A DNA stretch of 64,000 nt from Pseudacidobacterium ailaaui (GCF_000688455.1 NZ_JIAL01000001.1:310001-374000); one strand, 5' to 3'. Positions 50,726 through 59,616 are shown, numbered from the stretch's first letter. Numbers and translations: made by a program. Notes: generated by a model not told the origin, from the sequence alone.

Positions 50726-51412
50726 TTACCCCCAAGATTTGACCAGGGCAATGATGCCTGTGCAACACAGCATGGCCAGCCCCGTCAGCACTAGCTGGCC
50801 CCAAGCGCCGCCTTTGATGAATTGCACCACCGCCCCGATAAAACAAAATGAGGCTCCCACCGGACAAAGCGTTGAGCTGAGATAACTCAGAGCGTTGGCC
50901 AGCCCGGTAGCAATGCTGTAGCCGTCGTTTCCAACCCACGCCTTCGCCATCGAATAGATGCCCTGCACACTGAGCAGAAAGATGGCCGAGACCAGCGATG
51001 GCAGAGGGGACTCCCCTTGCCCTGAGTCCAGGACCGCTTTGACGATCAGGAACCCCGCCAAACTTGGCACCACCAACCGGAGAAGATAACTGTTCACAAA
51101 CGTGCTTACTGCATTGGTCATCCCGCCAAAGACAGTGGAAGAGCTCGTAAATGAGTTCGTGATTCCAGGCACGCCGAGCACGTTACTCATGAATACGGGC
51201 ACCGTTGGCAGAGCGATGAAAATCAATGCCCACAAGAGTAAGCGAGAGAAGTTTCCTCCTATCTCAAAATTGATGCCGCCTTCTCCTCGGAGCGCAAGTC
51301 CGGCGGCCACAAGGCAGCACAATCCGACAAACGGCGCAATGGACAAAAGCACCCCTGCAAGGCCATTGAGAAACCCCAGCCCGTTTTCCTGTAAGGCGAA
51401 CACGATGGTCAT
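50726..51412 (-). CDS. Polytopic membrane protein, VirB6-like candidate
   Basis: ATG 51412 (MTIVFALQENGLGFLNGL) begins a protein with five to six hydrophobic segments (VLLSIAPFVGLCCLVAAGLA, LLLWALIFIALPTVPVFMS, LLRLVVPSLAGFLIVKAVL). A strong hairpin in the leader (51425-51452) separates it from the pilin gene. Could be a second VirB6-type channel protein; uncertain. Confidence 0.6.
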   Translation of the reverse strand: MTIVFALQENGLGFLNGLAGVLLSIAPFVGLCCLVAAGLALRGEGGINFEIGGNFSRLLLWALIFIALPTVPVFMSNVLGVPGITNSFTSSSTVFGGMTNAVSTFVNSYLLRLVVPSLAGFLIVKAVLDSGQGESPLPSLVSAIFLLSVQGIYSMAKAWVGNDGYSIATGLANALSYLSSTLCPVGASFCFIGAVVQFIKGGAWGQLVLTGLAMLCCTGIIALVKSWG

Positions 51413-51424
51413 GATTTGAATTCC

Positions 51425-51452
51425 GCGGGCGACCTCCGATGAGGTCCCCCGC
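51425..51452 (-). promoter_or_regulatory. Hairpin between the pilin gene and the rest of the operon
   Basis: GCGGG-C-GACCTC (51425-51436), loop CGAT, then GAGGTC-C-CCCGC (51441-51452). No T-run. A stable stem directly downstream of a major pilin gene commonly protects its mRNA and lowers expression of later genes; here that is an inference. Confidence 0.55.
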
Positions 51453-51461
51453 GCGTTCTCC

Positions 51462-51839
51462 TCAATTCGCTCCGATACCGCCAGCGCCCATCTGAACAAA
51501 ATACTCAGCGAGCCGGATGATCCCGGAGATTGATAGCAACCCTATTCCTGTGGCTGCCGATGGTAGCCACCGGCCCCCGGACCGAAACTGCATCACCGCA
51601 TGAACGCCAGCGCCCACCGACAAGAGAGGACAGATGACGTTTCCGACCCAGTTCATTGCGTTCTCGACCGTGCCTTCGACCGTGCCCGCCGTTTCACCCT
51701 GCACCGCCTTGTTAAAGGCGGGCGCCGAACCAGACGATGCCGCCTGGGCCAGGACACTTGCGGGACAGACCGCCGCCGCCACTGCCAGTCCTGCGGCAAG
51801 ACAGAAATACAGGAAACGCTCCCTGAGACTATGCTGCAT
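51462..51839 (-). CDS. virB2: VirB2/TrbC-like pilin
   Basis: ATG 51839 (MQHSLRERFLYFCLAAGLAV) starts a signal peptide ending near SVLAQA. Two hydrophobic segments follow (MNWVGNVICPLLSVGAGVHAV and ATGIGLLSISGIIRLAEYFV), the hairpin of VirB2-type pilins. Size after cleavage is about 95 residues. The open frame reaches 51929, but that part is basic and unlikely to be translated. Confidence 0.75.
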   Translation of the reverse strand: MQHSLRERFLYFCLAAGLAVAAAVCPASVLAQAASSGSAPAFNKAVQGETAGTVEGTVENAMNWVGNVICPLLSVGAGVHAVMQFRSGGRWLPSAATGIGLLSISGIIRLAEYFVQMGAGGIGAN

Positions 51840-52126
51840 TGGTTTGCGCGGGACAACCTGTTTACAGGCGGGATAGCACCTTGCCCGCGCGTCCTCCTTT
51901 CTGAATTTGCTATCTGCGCCTTTAGACATACCCGTTGATCGCTACCACACGGGCCGACAGCCAGGCTGCATAGAGCCCGGTACTACCCAACAACTGGGCC
52001 ACCTTCACAGCGAATCCGCAGCTCCAGAGGCCGTGTTGGTGTTCACATTACTGGGCCGGGGAAAAAATGAGAACGTACACTGAGGAGTTTTTTCAAACAA
52101 TGTGCGTAACGCTGATAGGCAACTGG
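51840..52126. other. Intergenic region
   Basis: About 290 bases without a convincing gene. It should hold the leader of the pilin operon; I did not find a clear promoter or terminator. Confidence 0.35.
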
Positions 52127-52480
52127 CTAGAGAACCACGTTCAAGATGATCAGAATGAGCAGAAAAGGGTAATACACTGGCCAAAAGTAACAAGTAAACA
52201 AATTATTCACAGCCACCTGGAAGATCCCGTTATGCATGGGATGGGGCTCTGTAAGCCTATGTTTCACAGTGTGGTTGAGATAGACCCCGCAGGAAAGGTA
52301 CCCCAGCATCATCACGCTCACAGCAGGGACTGCGTACCAATGCAAAGGCAGTTCTTGCCTCGGGACAAATAACAACGTAATTTGTAAACTCGCCTCCACG
52401 GCAAGTATGAGGAAGAGCCAACATCCGAGATACCGGCCGATAGCGGCCAGAATGGCTTTAAATATTTCAGATTTCTTCAT
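52127..52480 (-). CDS. Hypothetical membrane protein, 117 aa
   Basis: Three hydrophobic segments (CWLFLILAVEASLQITLLFV, WYAVPAVSVMMLGYLSCGVY, FWPVYYPFLLILIILNVVL). It lies between virB10 and the pilin genes in the same direction. Not a recognised T4SS subunit. Confidence 0.55.
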   Translation of the reverse strand: MKKSEIFKAILAAIGRYLGCWLFLILAVEASLQITLLFVPRQELPLHWYAVPAVSVMMLGYLSCGVYLNHTVKHRLTEPHPMHNGIFQVAVNNLFTCYFWPVYYPFLLILIILNVVL

Positions 52481-52601
52481 GCGGATCCTCGCATCCTCTT
52501 AAAGACACAGCGACTTGAGTCGCAGTTAATTAATTGGTCCTGCTTATCAACATGGCAAGGACATTCTTCAAACTTATTTATCGTGTATTTTCTAAAATGT
52601 C

Positions 52602-53873
52602 TTACTGCTGGCTTTTTCCGCTCCCGCTGTTGCGCTGCTGGTCTGTGAAGAGCACTTCGACCTGGGTCCCAGCAGGGAGGGTAACCACCAGGTTCTTCTG
52701 TACCTCTTCCTGAAGGTCGGAGATCTGCTGCCCTGCTGCCGCCCCAAAACTGTTAGCGGCCTGGAGCTTGAGCAGATCGGCTTCAGAAAGCGACCCGCTG
52801 CTACTGGACCAGATGGCCGCGACATTGCCGGTACCAGCCAACCCGGCAAGGAAAAACTGTTCAAACCGATGCCTTCCCGTCACATAGCCTTTGAGCGGCA
52901 TCAAGTGGTGGTCGAGCCCAATGGCGCTGATCGGAACTGTCGCACCATTGGGCATGGTAATGCTGGTGAAATTGATCCGGCACAATCCTGTAGCATTGGC
53001 GCTCCCCATCGAGCCGATCACACGAGAGCCGGCAGGCACGATGGTGGCCCCATTTCGTGAATAATCGAAATCGACCACAGCAATGACGGGAGCGCCAGCA
53101 AGAAACGTGCTGGCCACAGTTTCCAGGTGTGTGGATAGGTGGTATCCGGCCCGGAACCCGAGGTTCCAGTTGTCGTCATGGCTGGCCACAGCGCCTGCTT
53201 GCCCAGATGATGGATGACTGTCCTCCTTTTCATCGACAAATGTCAGAGATGCCCGGGTCAATGCAGCGCGGTGTGCCGATTCGATCTCCCTCTGCCTGTT
53301 TTGGTTCATTGCGGCATCATGGTATGGCGCCGGAGTCCACTGGTTGTTACCGTCGCCGGGAATCGGCGGGGGAGTAAACGCAGGGATTTCTCCCAGGCTT
53401 TGGCGCTTGGCCGCTTCGTTTGGCCTCGCGTGGTCCCCCAGCGATGAGGATAAAAGATCTGCCTTGCCCTGCACGTTCTGGGCACTCTGCGCAGCTTTCT
53501 GGATCGTCTCAGGACTAATTTCATCTTGCTCATCATTGGTGGCAACTGGCTCTACCCGGTCCGTCGGCAAGCCAACACTTTCTGTCTTGCGCACGGGTGC
53601 CTGTCGGGTTTGCTGATTGACGGCGCTTGGCCGCCTCCGCTTCGGCGTGGAGTTGATGAGCGTGATGACCGCCAGCGTGGCCACACAGGCAATGACAATC
53701 ACACCCACGACCCGGCCCTTTCGCTCTCCGCCGATGCCGTCTTTGAACCAAGTGCGCTTGCTCCTCCTTTGTGGTTTGGGCGGCAGGTCCTCTCCATACT
53801 GCGGCGCGGTCACTTCTGGCTCTTGGTAGGGAAATGGATGGGACTCCCCGGAACGAGATGTCGGTTCAGCCAT
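52602..53873 (-). CDS. virB10: VirB10/TrbI-like protein
   Basis: A cytoplasmic start with many charged residues, one membrane helix (VVGVIVIACVATLAVITLI, about 55-73), a Pro/Gln-rich periplasmic linker, then the barrel domain with GAPVIAVVDFDYSRNGATIV (about 260-279), PAGSRVIGSMGSANATG and TLPAGTQVEVLFTDQ (C-terminal). VirB10 spans both membranes and gates the T4SS. GGAG lies before ATG 53873; the leader is shared with 26699-26718. Confidence 0.88.
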   Translation of the reverse strand: MAEPTSRSGESHPFPYQEPEVTAPQYGEDLPPKPQRRSKRTWFKDGIGGERKGRVVGVIVIACVATLAVITLINSTPKRRRPSAVNQQTRQAPVRKTESVGLPTDRVEPVATNDEQDEISPETIQKAAQSAQNVQGKADLLSSSLGDHARPNEAAKRQSLGEIPAFTPPPIPGDGNNQWTPAPYHDAAMNQNRQREIESAHRAALTRASLTFVDEKEDSHPSSGQAGAVASHDDNWNLGFRAGYHLSTHLETVASTFLAGAPVIAVVDFDYSRNGATIVPAGSRVIGSMGSANATGLCRINFTSITMPNGATVPISAIGLDHHLMPLKGYVTGRHRFEQFFLAGLAGTGNVAAIWSSSSGSLSEADLLKLQAANSFGAAAGQQISDLQEEVQKNLVVTLPAGTQVEVLFTDQQRNSGSGKSQQ

Positions 53874-53888
53874 GCTTTGTCTCCAGGA

Positions 53889-55109
53889 TCACTTTGGACC
53901 AAATTCTGTGGTGAAAGGTACCGGCAAAAGCAGGGCCTCATCGACCTCATCCGCGCTGGCAACGCGGAGCATGAGCACCTGCTGCTTATACTTGAAGCTT
54001 GGACGTTGGAACTGGATAGCGCCATCGATCCGCTGGCCGGGTGCCAGTTTCTTCGCAGTCAGAATATAGTCGTCTACCGCCAACTGCTCGGCGATTGAAA
54101 CTGGGTGCTTCTTGTCTGCCTTGTGCGGATGCGGGTCGGTGAATTCCAGATGTGGCGGCATGATCTCAACCCAGCGCGAACTGCGGTTCATCACAGAAAA
54201 CGAGACACAAATCGAATCGCCATTCTGGACCATGCGACCAATCGATACAGCAAGGTCGCCGGTGGCATCCTTGTCAATGGGATATATATGAGAGAGCTCG
54301 GTACCAGATAGAAATTTCGGCGCTCCTAAGGACATCTGCTCCTGATAAAGCGCTTCCAGCAGAGTTCCTGGCACGCTAAGTGCAGTATGCTCTTTGGCGG
54401 CAGCGCTGCCTGACTCTCTCTGCTCGGCTGAATGGAGAGGATGAGACGCGGCATCGGCCGCGGCATCTCCCCTTTCGGGATCGGGCCCGCGAAATAGACT
54501 GGACTGACTGGTATCCCCGCGGAGAATGGAATTCTGGCTGCTGTAGTCCACTAAAAAGTCCACTGGCTCTTGGCTCCCCTTTTCACCGTCCGAAACAATA
54601 TGGATGGTGACCGTCGCGCCAGACTTGAGACTAACGATCAGGTCGCTGTTGGCCGGCGCCGTCGTTGTTGGCTTCACGAAGACCAAACGGGGCACTTTGC
54701 TATTGTGCTCGGCCCAGAAGAGCGTGGGTGCCCCGACTGCGATGGCAACCACCTCCTCCGGCAGCTTGATCGCTGTGGTATAAAGCGGCCGCAGATGAAT
54801 AGTGTAGAGGTTGTCTTCGTCCATAACTTCGTGCCGTATCTGCGGTGAGACCGGTGTCTGGTTTGGCACGTAGTCATCATCCAGCCCAGCCGCCGGACTG
54901 CTTTCCACATCCCTGCTTCCCGTCTTTTGCGATGACGGCCCAGTGGGAGCAGTTTTCGCATCTTGCTCCGGCTCCTGCACTGCGGAGGAAAGTCCGGGGG
55001 AAGGTTCGGCCGTGGACGTGTCCGTCCCCGTATCCTGGGCCTTGGCCTGTACGGAAAGTGTGGCCAGCACCATGACCAGGGGAGCAAGGATCCTACCTCG
55101 CCGCAACAT
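53889..55109 (-). CDS. virB9: VirB9/TrbG-like protein (second copy)
   Basis: AGGAGG lies nine bases before ATG 55109 (MLRRGRILAPLVMVLATLSV, signal peptide). A low-complexity linker follows, then YTIHLRPLYTTAIKLPEEVV and LVFVKPTTTAPANSDLIVSL typical of the VirB9 N-terminal lobe, and a C-terminal part with SICVSFSVMNRSSRWVEIMP. It precedes virB10 by 15 bases, the usual order. Long linker (about 210-280) is unusual. Confidence 0.8.
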   Translation of the reverse strand: MLRRGRILAPLVMVLATLSVQAKAQDTGTDTSTAEPSPGLSSAVQEPEQDAKTAPTGPSSQKTGSRDVESSPAAGLDDDYVPNQTPVSPQIRHEVMDEDNLYTIHLRPLYTTAIKLPEEVVAIAVGAPTLFWAEHNSKVPRLVFVKPTTTAPANSDLIVSLKSGATVTIHIVSDGEKGSQEPVDFLVDYSSQNSILRGDTSQSSLFRGPDPERGDAAADAASHPLHSAEQRESGSAAAKEHTALSVPGTLLEALYQEQMSLGAPKFLSGTELSHIYPIDKDATGDLAVSIGRMVQNGDSICVSFSVMNRSSRWVEIMPPHLEFTDPHPHKADKKHPVSIAEQLAVDDYILTAKKLAPGQRIDGAIQFQRPSFKYKQQVLMLRVASADEVDEALLLPVPFTTEFGPK

Positions 55110-55608
55110 GCAGTTGTTCCTCCTTGAGTTCCTGAATATAGCGTTCCCGGACTGAATGCACGTAGCGAATAACCTCCGGATTGGAGTACCGCAAACCTTT
55201 TTGCCGAATGTGATGTTCGCCGCAATAATAGGCAGCCACGACCTCTCGCAGGTCATGAAACTCTGCAATCAATCCGGCCAGATACTGTGCCGCCCCGCTG
55301 AGATTTTCCGTAATCGAAAATGGGTTGCGGACGCCGAATCTCGCAGCCGTGCCGGGCATAAGTTGGCCAAGTCCTTTGGCCCCTTTGGACGAGACTGCGC
55401 CCGGGTTCCAGCCGGACTCCTGCGCAAGGATGGCACGGAACAGGGCACGCGGAATTCCATAGTGGTCGGCATAGGCGTCGGCATAATAAAGCTCATCGTC
55501 CGGAGGCCCGATGCGCTCTTTCGTAACAAGAGTTTTACGTCCTGCGGCGGATGCGCTTGCAGCCATGAAGACCAGCACCATCACCGTCAGAAGTTTAGAC
55601 ACGGACAT
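55093..55608 (-). CDS. virB1: VirB1-like lytic transglycosylase
   Basis: AGGAG precedes ATG 55608 (MSVSKLLTVMVLVFMAASAS, signal peptide). RAILAQESGWNPGAVSSKGA near 56-75 contains the catalytic Glu, and KGLGQLMPGTAARFGV the second SLT motif. AAYYCGEHHIRQKGLRY is the third. It opens peptidoglycan for the T4SS. Overlaps virB9 by 17 bases. Confidence 0.9.
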   Translation of the reverse strand: MSVSKLLTVMVLVFMAASASAAGRKTLVTKERIGPPDDELYYADAYADHYGIPRALFRAILAQESGWNPGAVSSKGAKGLGQLMPGTAARFGVRNPFSITENLSGAAQYLAGLIAEFHDLREVVAAYYCGEHHIRQKGLRYSNPEVIRYVHSVRERYIQELKEEQLHVAAR

Positions 55609-55618
55609 GCATCTCCTT

Positions 55619-56752
55619 TCAGGCATGAGACCGGTTTCCCAGCCTGCCTGTTTCCGCTTCCATCTCTCGGAGGATGGTGCCGGGGAATTCGGTAAACTCC
55701 AGGTCTTTGAGTAATTGCTGGAGATCTTGGGAGGCGCGGATCTGCTCCACTTTGAGTTGGAGAACTTCTTGCCGCAACCTTCCCTGCCTGACTGCGAGGT
55801 GTAATTTTGCCCGGGTGACAAAATCTTTGGCCTGTATGACGATGGCCGAGAATTTTTCGCGCAGCCGCAAAGAGTCAATATCTTCCGGCCGTTTGGCCAG
55901 CAGCGGAAGAAACAGTTCGCGGTCTTCAGGCAGGATGCTGGTCTTCCCCAAAAGCTCCATGGCCTGGGCAATATCGCTCATCTCCGAGATCGATGGCGGC
56001 TTGCGCAGTGAGAAAATCCGCAATGTTTTCGCCAGGCCCGCAATGAACACGTGGGTCTCAATGGGCAGCGCTTGTGTCTTCAAAGACACGATCCTCGCCT
56101 CAATCTCCGGGGTTGGATGCTGGACCATGAGATAGACGCTGCGCCGCCGCAACGGGTCGGCCAAGTCTCTCTCAGCATTCGAGGTCAAAATCGTGAGCGG
56201 GCGGGTGGTGGCTGCTATGGTACCCAGTCCAGGTGCAGAGATTTCCCATACCGACAGCAGCTCCAGTAGCATTGCCTCAAATTCATGAGGTACTTTATCA
56301 ATCTCATCGATCAACAGTATGCACTTGGTCGGCGATTCAATGGCCTGCAGCAAGGGACCTGGGAGAAAGAATTTCCGATTGCTGATCTCCTTGCGTAACG
56401 TCGAGAAATCCATCTGCTCTTCCCGCTTGGCCAACACAAAGAGTTCTTGCAGGGCGCGGTCATATCGTCCAATCGCCTTGTCATCGGTGATGCCCGTGTA
56501 ACATTGCAGACGGATGATCTCCATCCCTGTGGCCTTGCCTAAGGACAAGGCCAATTGCGTCTTTCCTGCTCCCGCCGGCCCCTCCTGCAAAATAGGCCGA
56601 TCCAGCTTGTAGGCGTACCATACGGCGTGGGCCGTAACCATGTCGGTCAAATAACCAACGCCAGCCAGCTCCTGAAGAAGCACCTGCGGGGTGGAAAACA
56701 CATGGTCCAGCCGTTGCTGGATCTTGCTGGGTTGGTCCGTCGTCCCGCTCAA
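55619..56752 (-). CDS. MoxR-type AAA ATPase
   Basis: Walker A PILQEGPAGAGKTQLALS near 53-70, Walker B CILLIDEIDKVPHEFEAMLL near 146-165, then ILTSNAERDLADPLRRRSVY (sensor and Arg finger), as in MoxR ATPases. I prefer TTG 56752 because GAGAGGTGG precedes it; the open frame reaches 56902. No VWA partner gene is visible nearby. It ends 10 bases before virB1 and probably assists T4SS or Tad assembly. Confidence 0.8.
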   Translation of the reverse strand: MSGTTDQPSKIQQRLDHVFSTPQVLLQELAGVGYLTDMVTAHAVWYAYKLDRPILQEGPAGAGKTQLALSLGKATGMEIIRLQCYTGITDDKAIGRYDRALQELFVLAKREEQMDFSTLRKEISNRKFFLPGPLLQAIESPTKCILLIDEIDKVPHEFEAMLLELLSVWEISAPGLGTIAATTRPLTILTSNAERDLADPLRRRSVYLMVQHPTPEIEARIVSLKTQALPIETHVFIAGLAKTLRIFSLRKPPSISEMSDIAQAMELLGKTSILPEDRELFLPLLAKRPEDIDSLRLREKFSAIVIQAKDFVTRAKLHLAVRQGRLRQEVLQLKVEQIRASQDLQQLLKDLEFTEFPGTILREMEAETGRLGNRSHA

Positions 56753-56879
56753 CTTTCCACCTCTCAATGGAGATATCAGGACATGCTGCGAAAGTGTAGA
56801 GACACTGCACCGGATTTTCCTGGTGCAGTGTTGATCCGGGAGCGGCTGAAGCCCGGCTATACTTTGCTCGATAGTCTCG

Positions 56880-57368
56880 ATGGAAAGGATTGGCTTGAAC
56901 AAACAGCTTCGGCTCTCCCCGGGACATTGGAAGCCCAGGGCGCAAAATTATGCCAATGGTCCCAGGTGCCCATTTTGTCGCTCCACAGATGTGCGGCCCT
57001 TCTCTGCCATCTACGGTTTAGGAACCACGACATACCATTCTCGACGCGGTCTCATCATTCCGTCTCATTTCCAGAAAACGAGACGCCAGACCATACTGGC
57101 ATCAAAATGTGCGCCTCCGGCCCGGTTCCCCTGGTGGCCGGCCGTGCTGGCATTCGCCTTCGCCGGCTGTTGCCGCTTTCTCCCAAGCGCGCTGCCTGCA
57201 TGGAGTGGACAGCTCATGAATGCTGGGTATTGGTTGCTATGGGCAGCCTTGACGCTGGCGGTGATCGCCGCCGTAGAAAACTATATTTTTCATCAGGAAC
57301 GGATGGCGCGGTGGGCCCGCAAGATTTTGTGCCGCAAGTGTGGTACAGCTTTTCAGATAGGCGGCTAA
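56880..57368 (+). CDS. Zinc-ribbon membrane protein
   Basis: CPFCRSTDVRPFSAIYGLGT (about 30-49) and CRKCGTAF (about 151-158) bracket two hydrophobic segments (WPAVLAFAFAGCCRFLP and AGYWLLWAALTLAVIAAVENY). The two metal-binding ends around a membrane hairpin suggest a small redox- or zinc-binding membrane protein. Plus-strand gene inside the minus-strand region; start uncertain. Confidence 0.6.
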   Translation: MERIGLNKQLRLSPGHWKPRAQNYANGPRCPFCRSTDVRPFSAIYGLGTTTYHSRRGLIIPSHFQKTRRQTILASKCAPPARFPWWPAVLAFAFAGCCRFLPSALPAWSGQLMNAGYWLLWAALTLAVIAAVENYIFHQERMARWARKILCRKCGTAFQIGG

Positions 57369-57403
57369 CTACGGCTCCTTGCCATGAACTACTCCCGCCA
57401 ACC

Positions 57404-58699
57404 TTACGGTATGGCGTGAGTTTCGTGCTTCGCCGCGGCGAAACTTCCACCGCTCCACACCTCGGACGGTTCCCGCCCGGCCCCTTGTGGGGAACAATGG
57501 CCGGGATTACCGGCCAGTCTCATTTCCAGCCAACGTAACAACACCAGAGCCGCGTTTTCGTCGCGGCTACAGGTCACGCCACAGTGCGGACACCGATGTT
57601 GCCGGTCGGAGAGCTTTTTCTTCTCATCCGGCAATCTCCAGCACGCATGGCAGCGTTGCGTGGGCTTGATCTCCCGCGTCGGCGCTTCCTCGTACCACGA
57701 CCCAGCCTCTTCCGCTTTGGTCTTGGTCATTTTGAGGAAAGCGCTCGGCGCGGCAGCATGAATCTCGCGGTTGAGTCTCTTCTTGCGAGAGCCACCGCTA
57801 TGCAGCATGCTCTTTACGTCCAGCATCTCCGTGGCGATGGCCCCAAACCGTTTCACCAACCAGGCACTGGTTTGATGCAGAAAATCCTTGCGGCTTCGGG
57901 CCACTTTGGCATGGAGTCGGGCCAGATGCTGGATGTCTTTGCGCAGATTGGCCGATATGGGAAATCCCTTTTGCCGACCGCTGAGCTTCTGGGCCATGCG
58001 AATTTTCCGCGATACCTTTTGCCCGAGACGTTTCAATTCGACCAGTTGGTTCTTGAGGTGGCGGGGATTGGCCACGGTTTCTATGCCGTTTGGTGTGGCA
58101 ATGGTGAGAAAATCCTTGAGACCCCAATCGAACGCGCCCATCCCCATTCCACGCTCACGCTGTACGGTCTCCATTTCCAACGTGACGGATGCGTACCACT
58201 TGCCCGCTTTGTGCAAGATCTCGCAGGTTACGGGAATACCTACCGTTCGAGCCTCGCCGCGAATGGGCACCTGGCCGACACCCTGCAAATACAGCTTGCC
58301 GTGTTTCCCATTCTTGCCTGGATGCAGCCTCCAGCCGTCACCGTGGGTCTTGTATCCCCAGCCCGGATAGCGCCGAAGGCTCTTGAATCGGGGGAAGCCG
58401 GGCGTTTCCCCATTCTTTACGCGCCGGAAGAAATGCTGAAAAGCCAGGTGCACTCGCTTGAGCGTGACCTGTTCGGATTGGGCATTCAGCCGCGCCAATG
58501 CGGGCACCGTTTTACGCCATTGGGTGAGCATCTTGCATTGGTCTGAAAACGACAAGCTCTTGCCGATTTCTCGATACACACGAATGCGTTCTTCCAGTGC
58601 CGTGTTGTATAACCGCTGATGTAAACCCAGCGTCTCCTGCAGCCGAGCTTCCTGCTCGGCGTTGGGATACAAGCGATAGGTCACTTTGCGATTCAGCAC
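57404..58699 (-). CDS. tnpB: TnpB, IS200/IS605-family RNA-guided nuclease
   Basis: TnpB cuts DNA guided by an omega RNA made from the element's right end. The RuvC residues are all present: GAFDWGLKDF (Asp near 190), AIATEMLDVKSML (Glu near 289) and CSRDENAALVLLRW (Asp near 380). The zinc finger is CHAC...CPHCGVTC. Length 431 is normal. No TnpA transposase lies beside it. The omega RNA would overlap the gene end near 57404-57500. It sits between zinc-ribbon and VapC genes as a separate insertion. Confidence 0.93.
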   Translation of the reverse strand: MLNRKVTYRLYPNAEQEARLQETLGLHQRLYNTALEERIRVYREIGKSLSFSDQCKMLTQWRKTVPALARLNAQSEQVTLKRVHLAFQHFFRRVKNGETPGFPRFKSLRRYPGWGYKTHGDGWRLHPGKNGKHGKLYLQGVGQVPIRGEARTVGIPVTCEILHKAGKWYASVTLEMETVQRERGMGMGAFDWGLKDFLTIATPNGIETVANPRHLKNQLVELKRLGQKVSRKIRMAQKLSGRQKGFPISANLRKDIQHLARLHAKVARSRKDFLHQTSAWLVKRFGAIATEMLDVKSMLHSGGSRKKRLNREIHAAAPSAFLKMTKTKAEEAGSWYEEAPTREIKPTQRCHACWRLPDEKKKLSDRQHRCPHCGVTCSRDENAALVLLRWLEMRLAGNPGHCSPQGAGREPSEVWSGGSFAAAKHETHAIP

Positions 58700-58741
58700 G
58701 AAAAAATATTACTGGAACAAACCGATATTCTGGAGTCGGAG

Positions 58742-58903
58742 TTACTGCATCCTGACCGTTGGGCGATAGCGCCGCTTCACCACCCCCTGAACCGCTTCGC
58801 GGTTACAGGCGGAGCACTGCGGCGCGTTCTGGTAGTAATAACGATCGATCTGTCTGCCCTTCTCGTCGAAGGTCTTGACGGGTTTACTTCGCCTCCAAGA
58901 CAT
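58742..58903 (-). CDS. Small CxxC protein, 53 aa
   Basis: ATG 58903 (MSWRRSKPVKTFDEKGRQI) to TAA 58742, with a possible metal site (PQCSACNREA) and a basic end. It overlaps the last codons of vapC. The amino-acid text looks protein-like, but support is modest. Confidence 0.4.
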   Translation of the reverse strand: MSWRRSKPVKTFDEKGRQIDRYYYQNAPQCSACNREAVQGVVKRRYRPTVRMQ

Positions 58904-59324
58904 GAACGTGTTGGCTGTGCTCCCCGGCCAAATGCAGGATTGCTTTGTCGAAGGTGGCGAGTATCAGCCCTTCACTCAGAGCCAGGCCGAGCAAATAGGC
59001 ATCTGTGACTTGATTATGGCCCTGCAAACGCTTGAAGAACGGCTTCGTCAATGTTTGCCAGTCAGCCGCAATAGGCTGGTAGCGGTATCCCGGCAACCCC
59101 TGTTTCAACCGCTCCAGCATGGCCGTGGCCTCTCCCATGCTTATGCCCCCGGTCTTGGGCCTTGTGAAGTAACGCAACACTCCGGCTTCGGTGAAAGGGC
59201 ACAAAGCCCACCTTAAGCCGGGCATGGCAAACCACTCTTTTGCCATGCTGTGATGCTCATGCGCCTCATCGAGCCTTGCGAGAACCGGATTCACGTCCAT
59301 GAGATACACCGGAGGCTTACTCAA
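58884..59324 (-). CDS. vapC: VapC-type PIN-domain toxin
   Basis: PIN acidic residues are visible: YLMDVNPVLA (Asp near 10), TEAGVLRYF (Glu near 46), GHNQVTDAYLLGLA (Asp near 108) and LATFDKAIL (Asp near 126). VapC cleaves RNA, often tRNA. The start is TTG 59324, overlapping the antitoxin's stop by eight bases. Confidence 0.88.
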   Translation of the reverse strand: MSKPPVYLMDVNPVLARLDEAHEHHSMAKEWFAMPGLRWALCPFTEAGVLRYFTRPKTGGISMGEATAMLERLKQGLPGYRYQPIAADWQTLTKPFFKRLQGHNQVTDAYLLGLALSEGLILATFDKAILHLAGEHSQHVHVLEAK

Positions 59325-59583
59325 TATCGTCCTCCTCGGAGAGCTTCTTCGCCATCTCCGATGTGATGACTTGGCGGCCTCCCTTTGTCTTTACCAGCAG
59401 CCCATATTCATCTGTTTTCAGGAAAGGCGACGGCGGCTCTGGCACATGTTCGGCGCGACGCAGCAATTCACTGACCGCCGCACCAATTGAAATACCCTTC
59501 GCTCCCGCATAAGTAACAGCGATCGTGTAGGCGTCTGCATCGATATTCAGGTTTCGTCGTTGCGATTCGATATGTTTCACCAT
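59317..59583 (-). CDS. vapB: VapB-type antitoxin
   Basis: ATG 59583 (MVKHIESQRRNLNIDADAYT). Its N-terminal half (NIDADAYTIAVTYAGAKGIS) fits a ribbon-helix-helix DNA-binding domain, and the acidic C terminus (KTDEYGLLVKTKGGRQVIT) would bind the toxin. A 22-bp palindrome lies just upstream. Confidence 0.8.
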   Translation of the reverse strand: MVKHIESQRRNLNIDADAYTIAVTYAGAKGISIGAAVSELLRRAEHVPEPPSPFLKTDEYGLLVKTKGGRQVITSEMAKKLSEEDDIE

Positions 59584-59594
59584 ATTTGAACTAT

Positions 59595-59616
59595 ACACCG
59601 ATTTATTAATTGGTGT
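59595..59616. promoter_or_regulatory. 22-bp palindrome, VapBC operator candidate
   Basis: ACACCGATTTATTAATTGGTGT, 18 of 22 positions symmetric, ends 12 bases before the vapB start. Size and place fit an autoregulatory operator. Confidence 0.6.

Noticed and set aside
56555-57538. Plus-strand open frame of 327 codons
   Set aside because: It runs antisense to the MoxR ATPase and through the zinc-ribbon gene in another frame.
57584-58546. Plus-strand open frame of 320 codons
   Set aside because: It is the complement of tnpB, whose motifs are intact.
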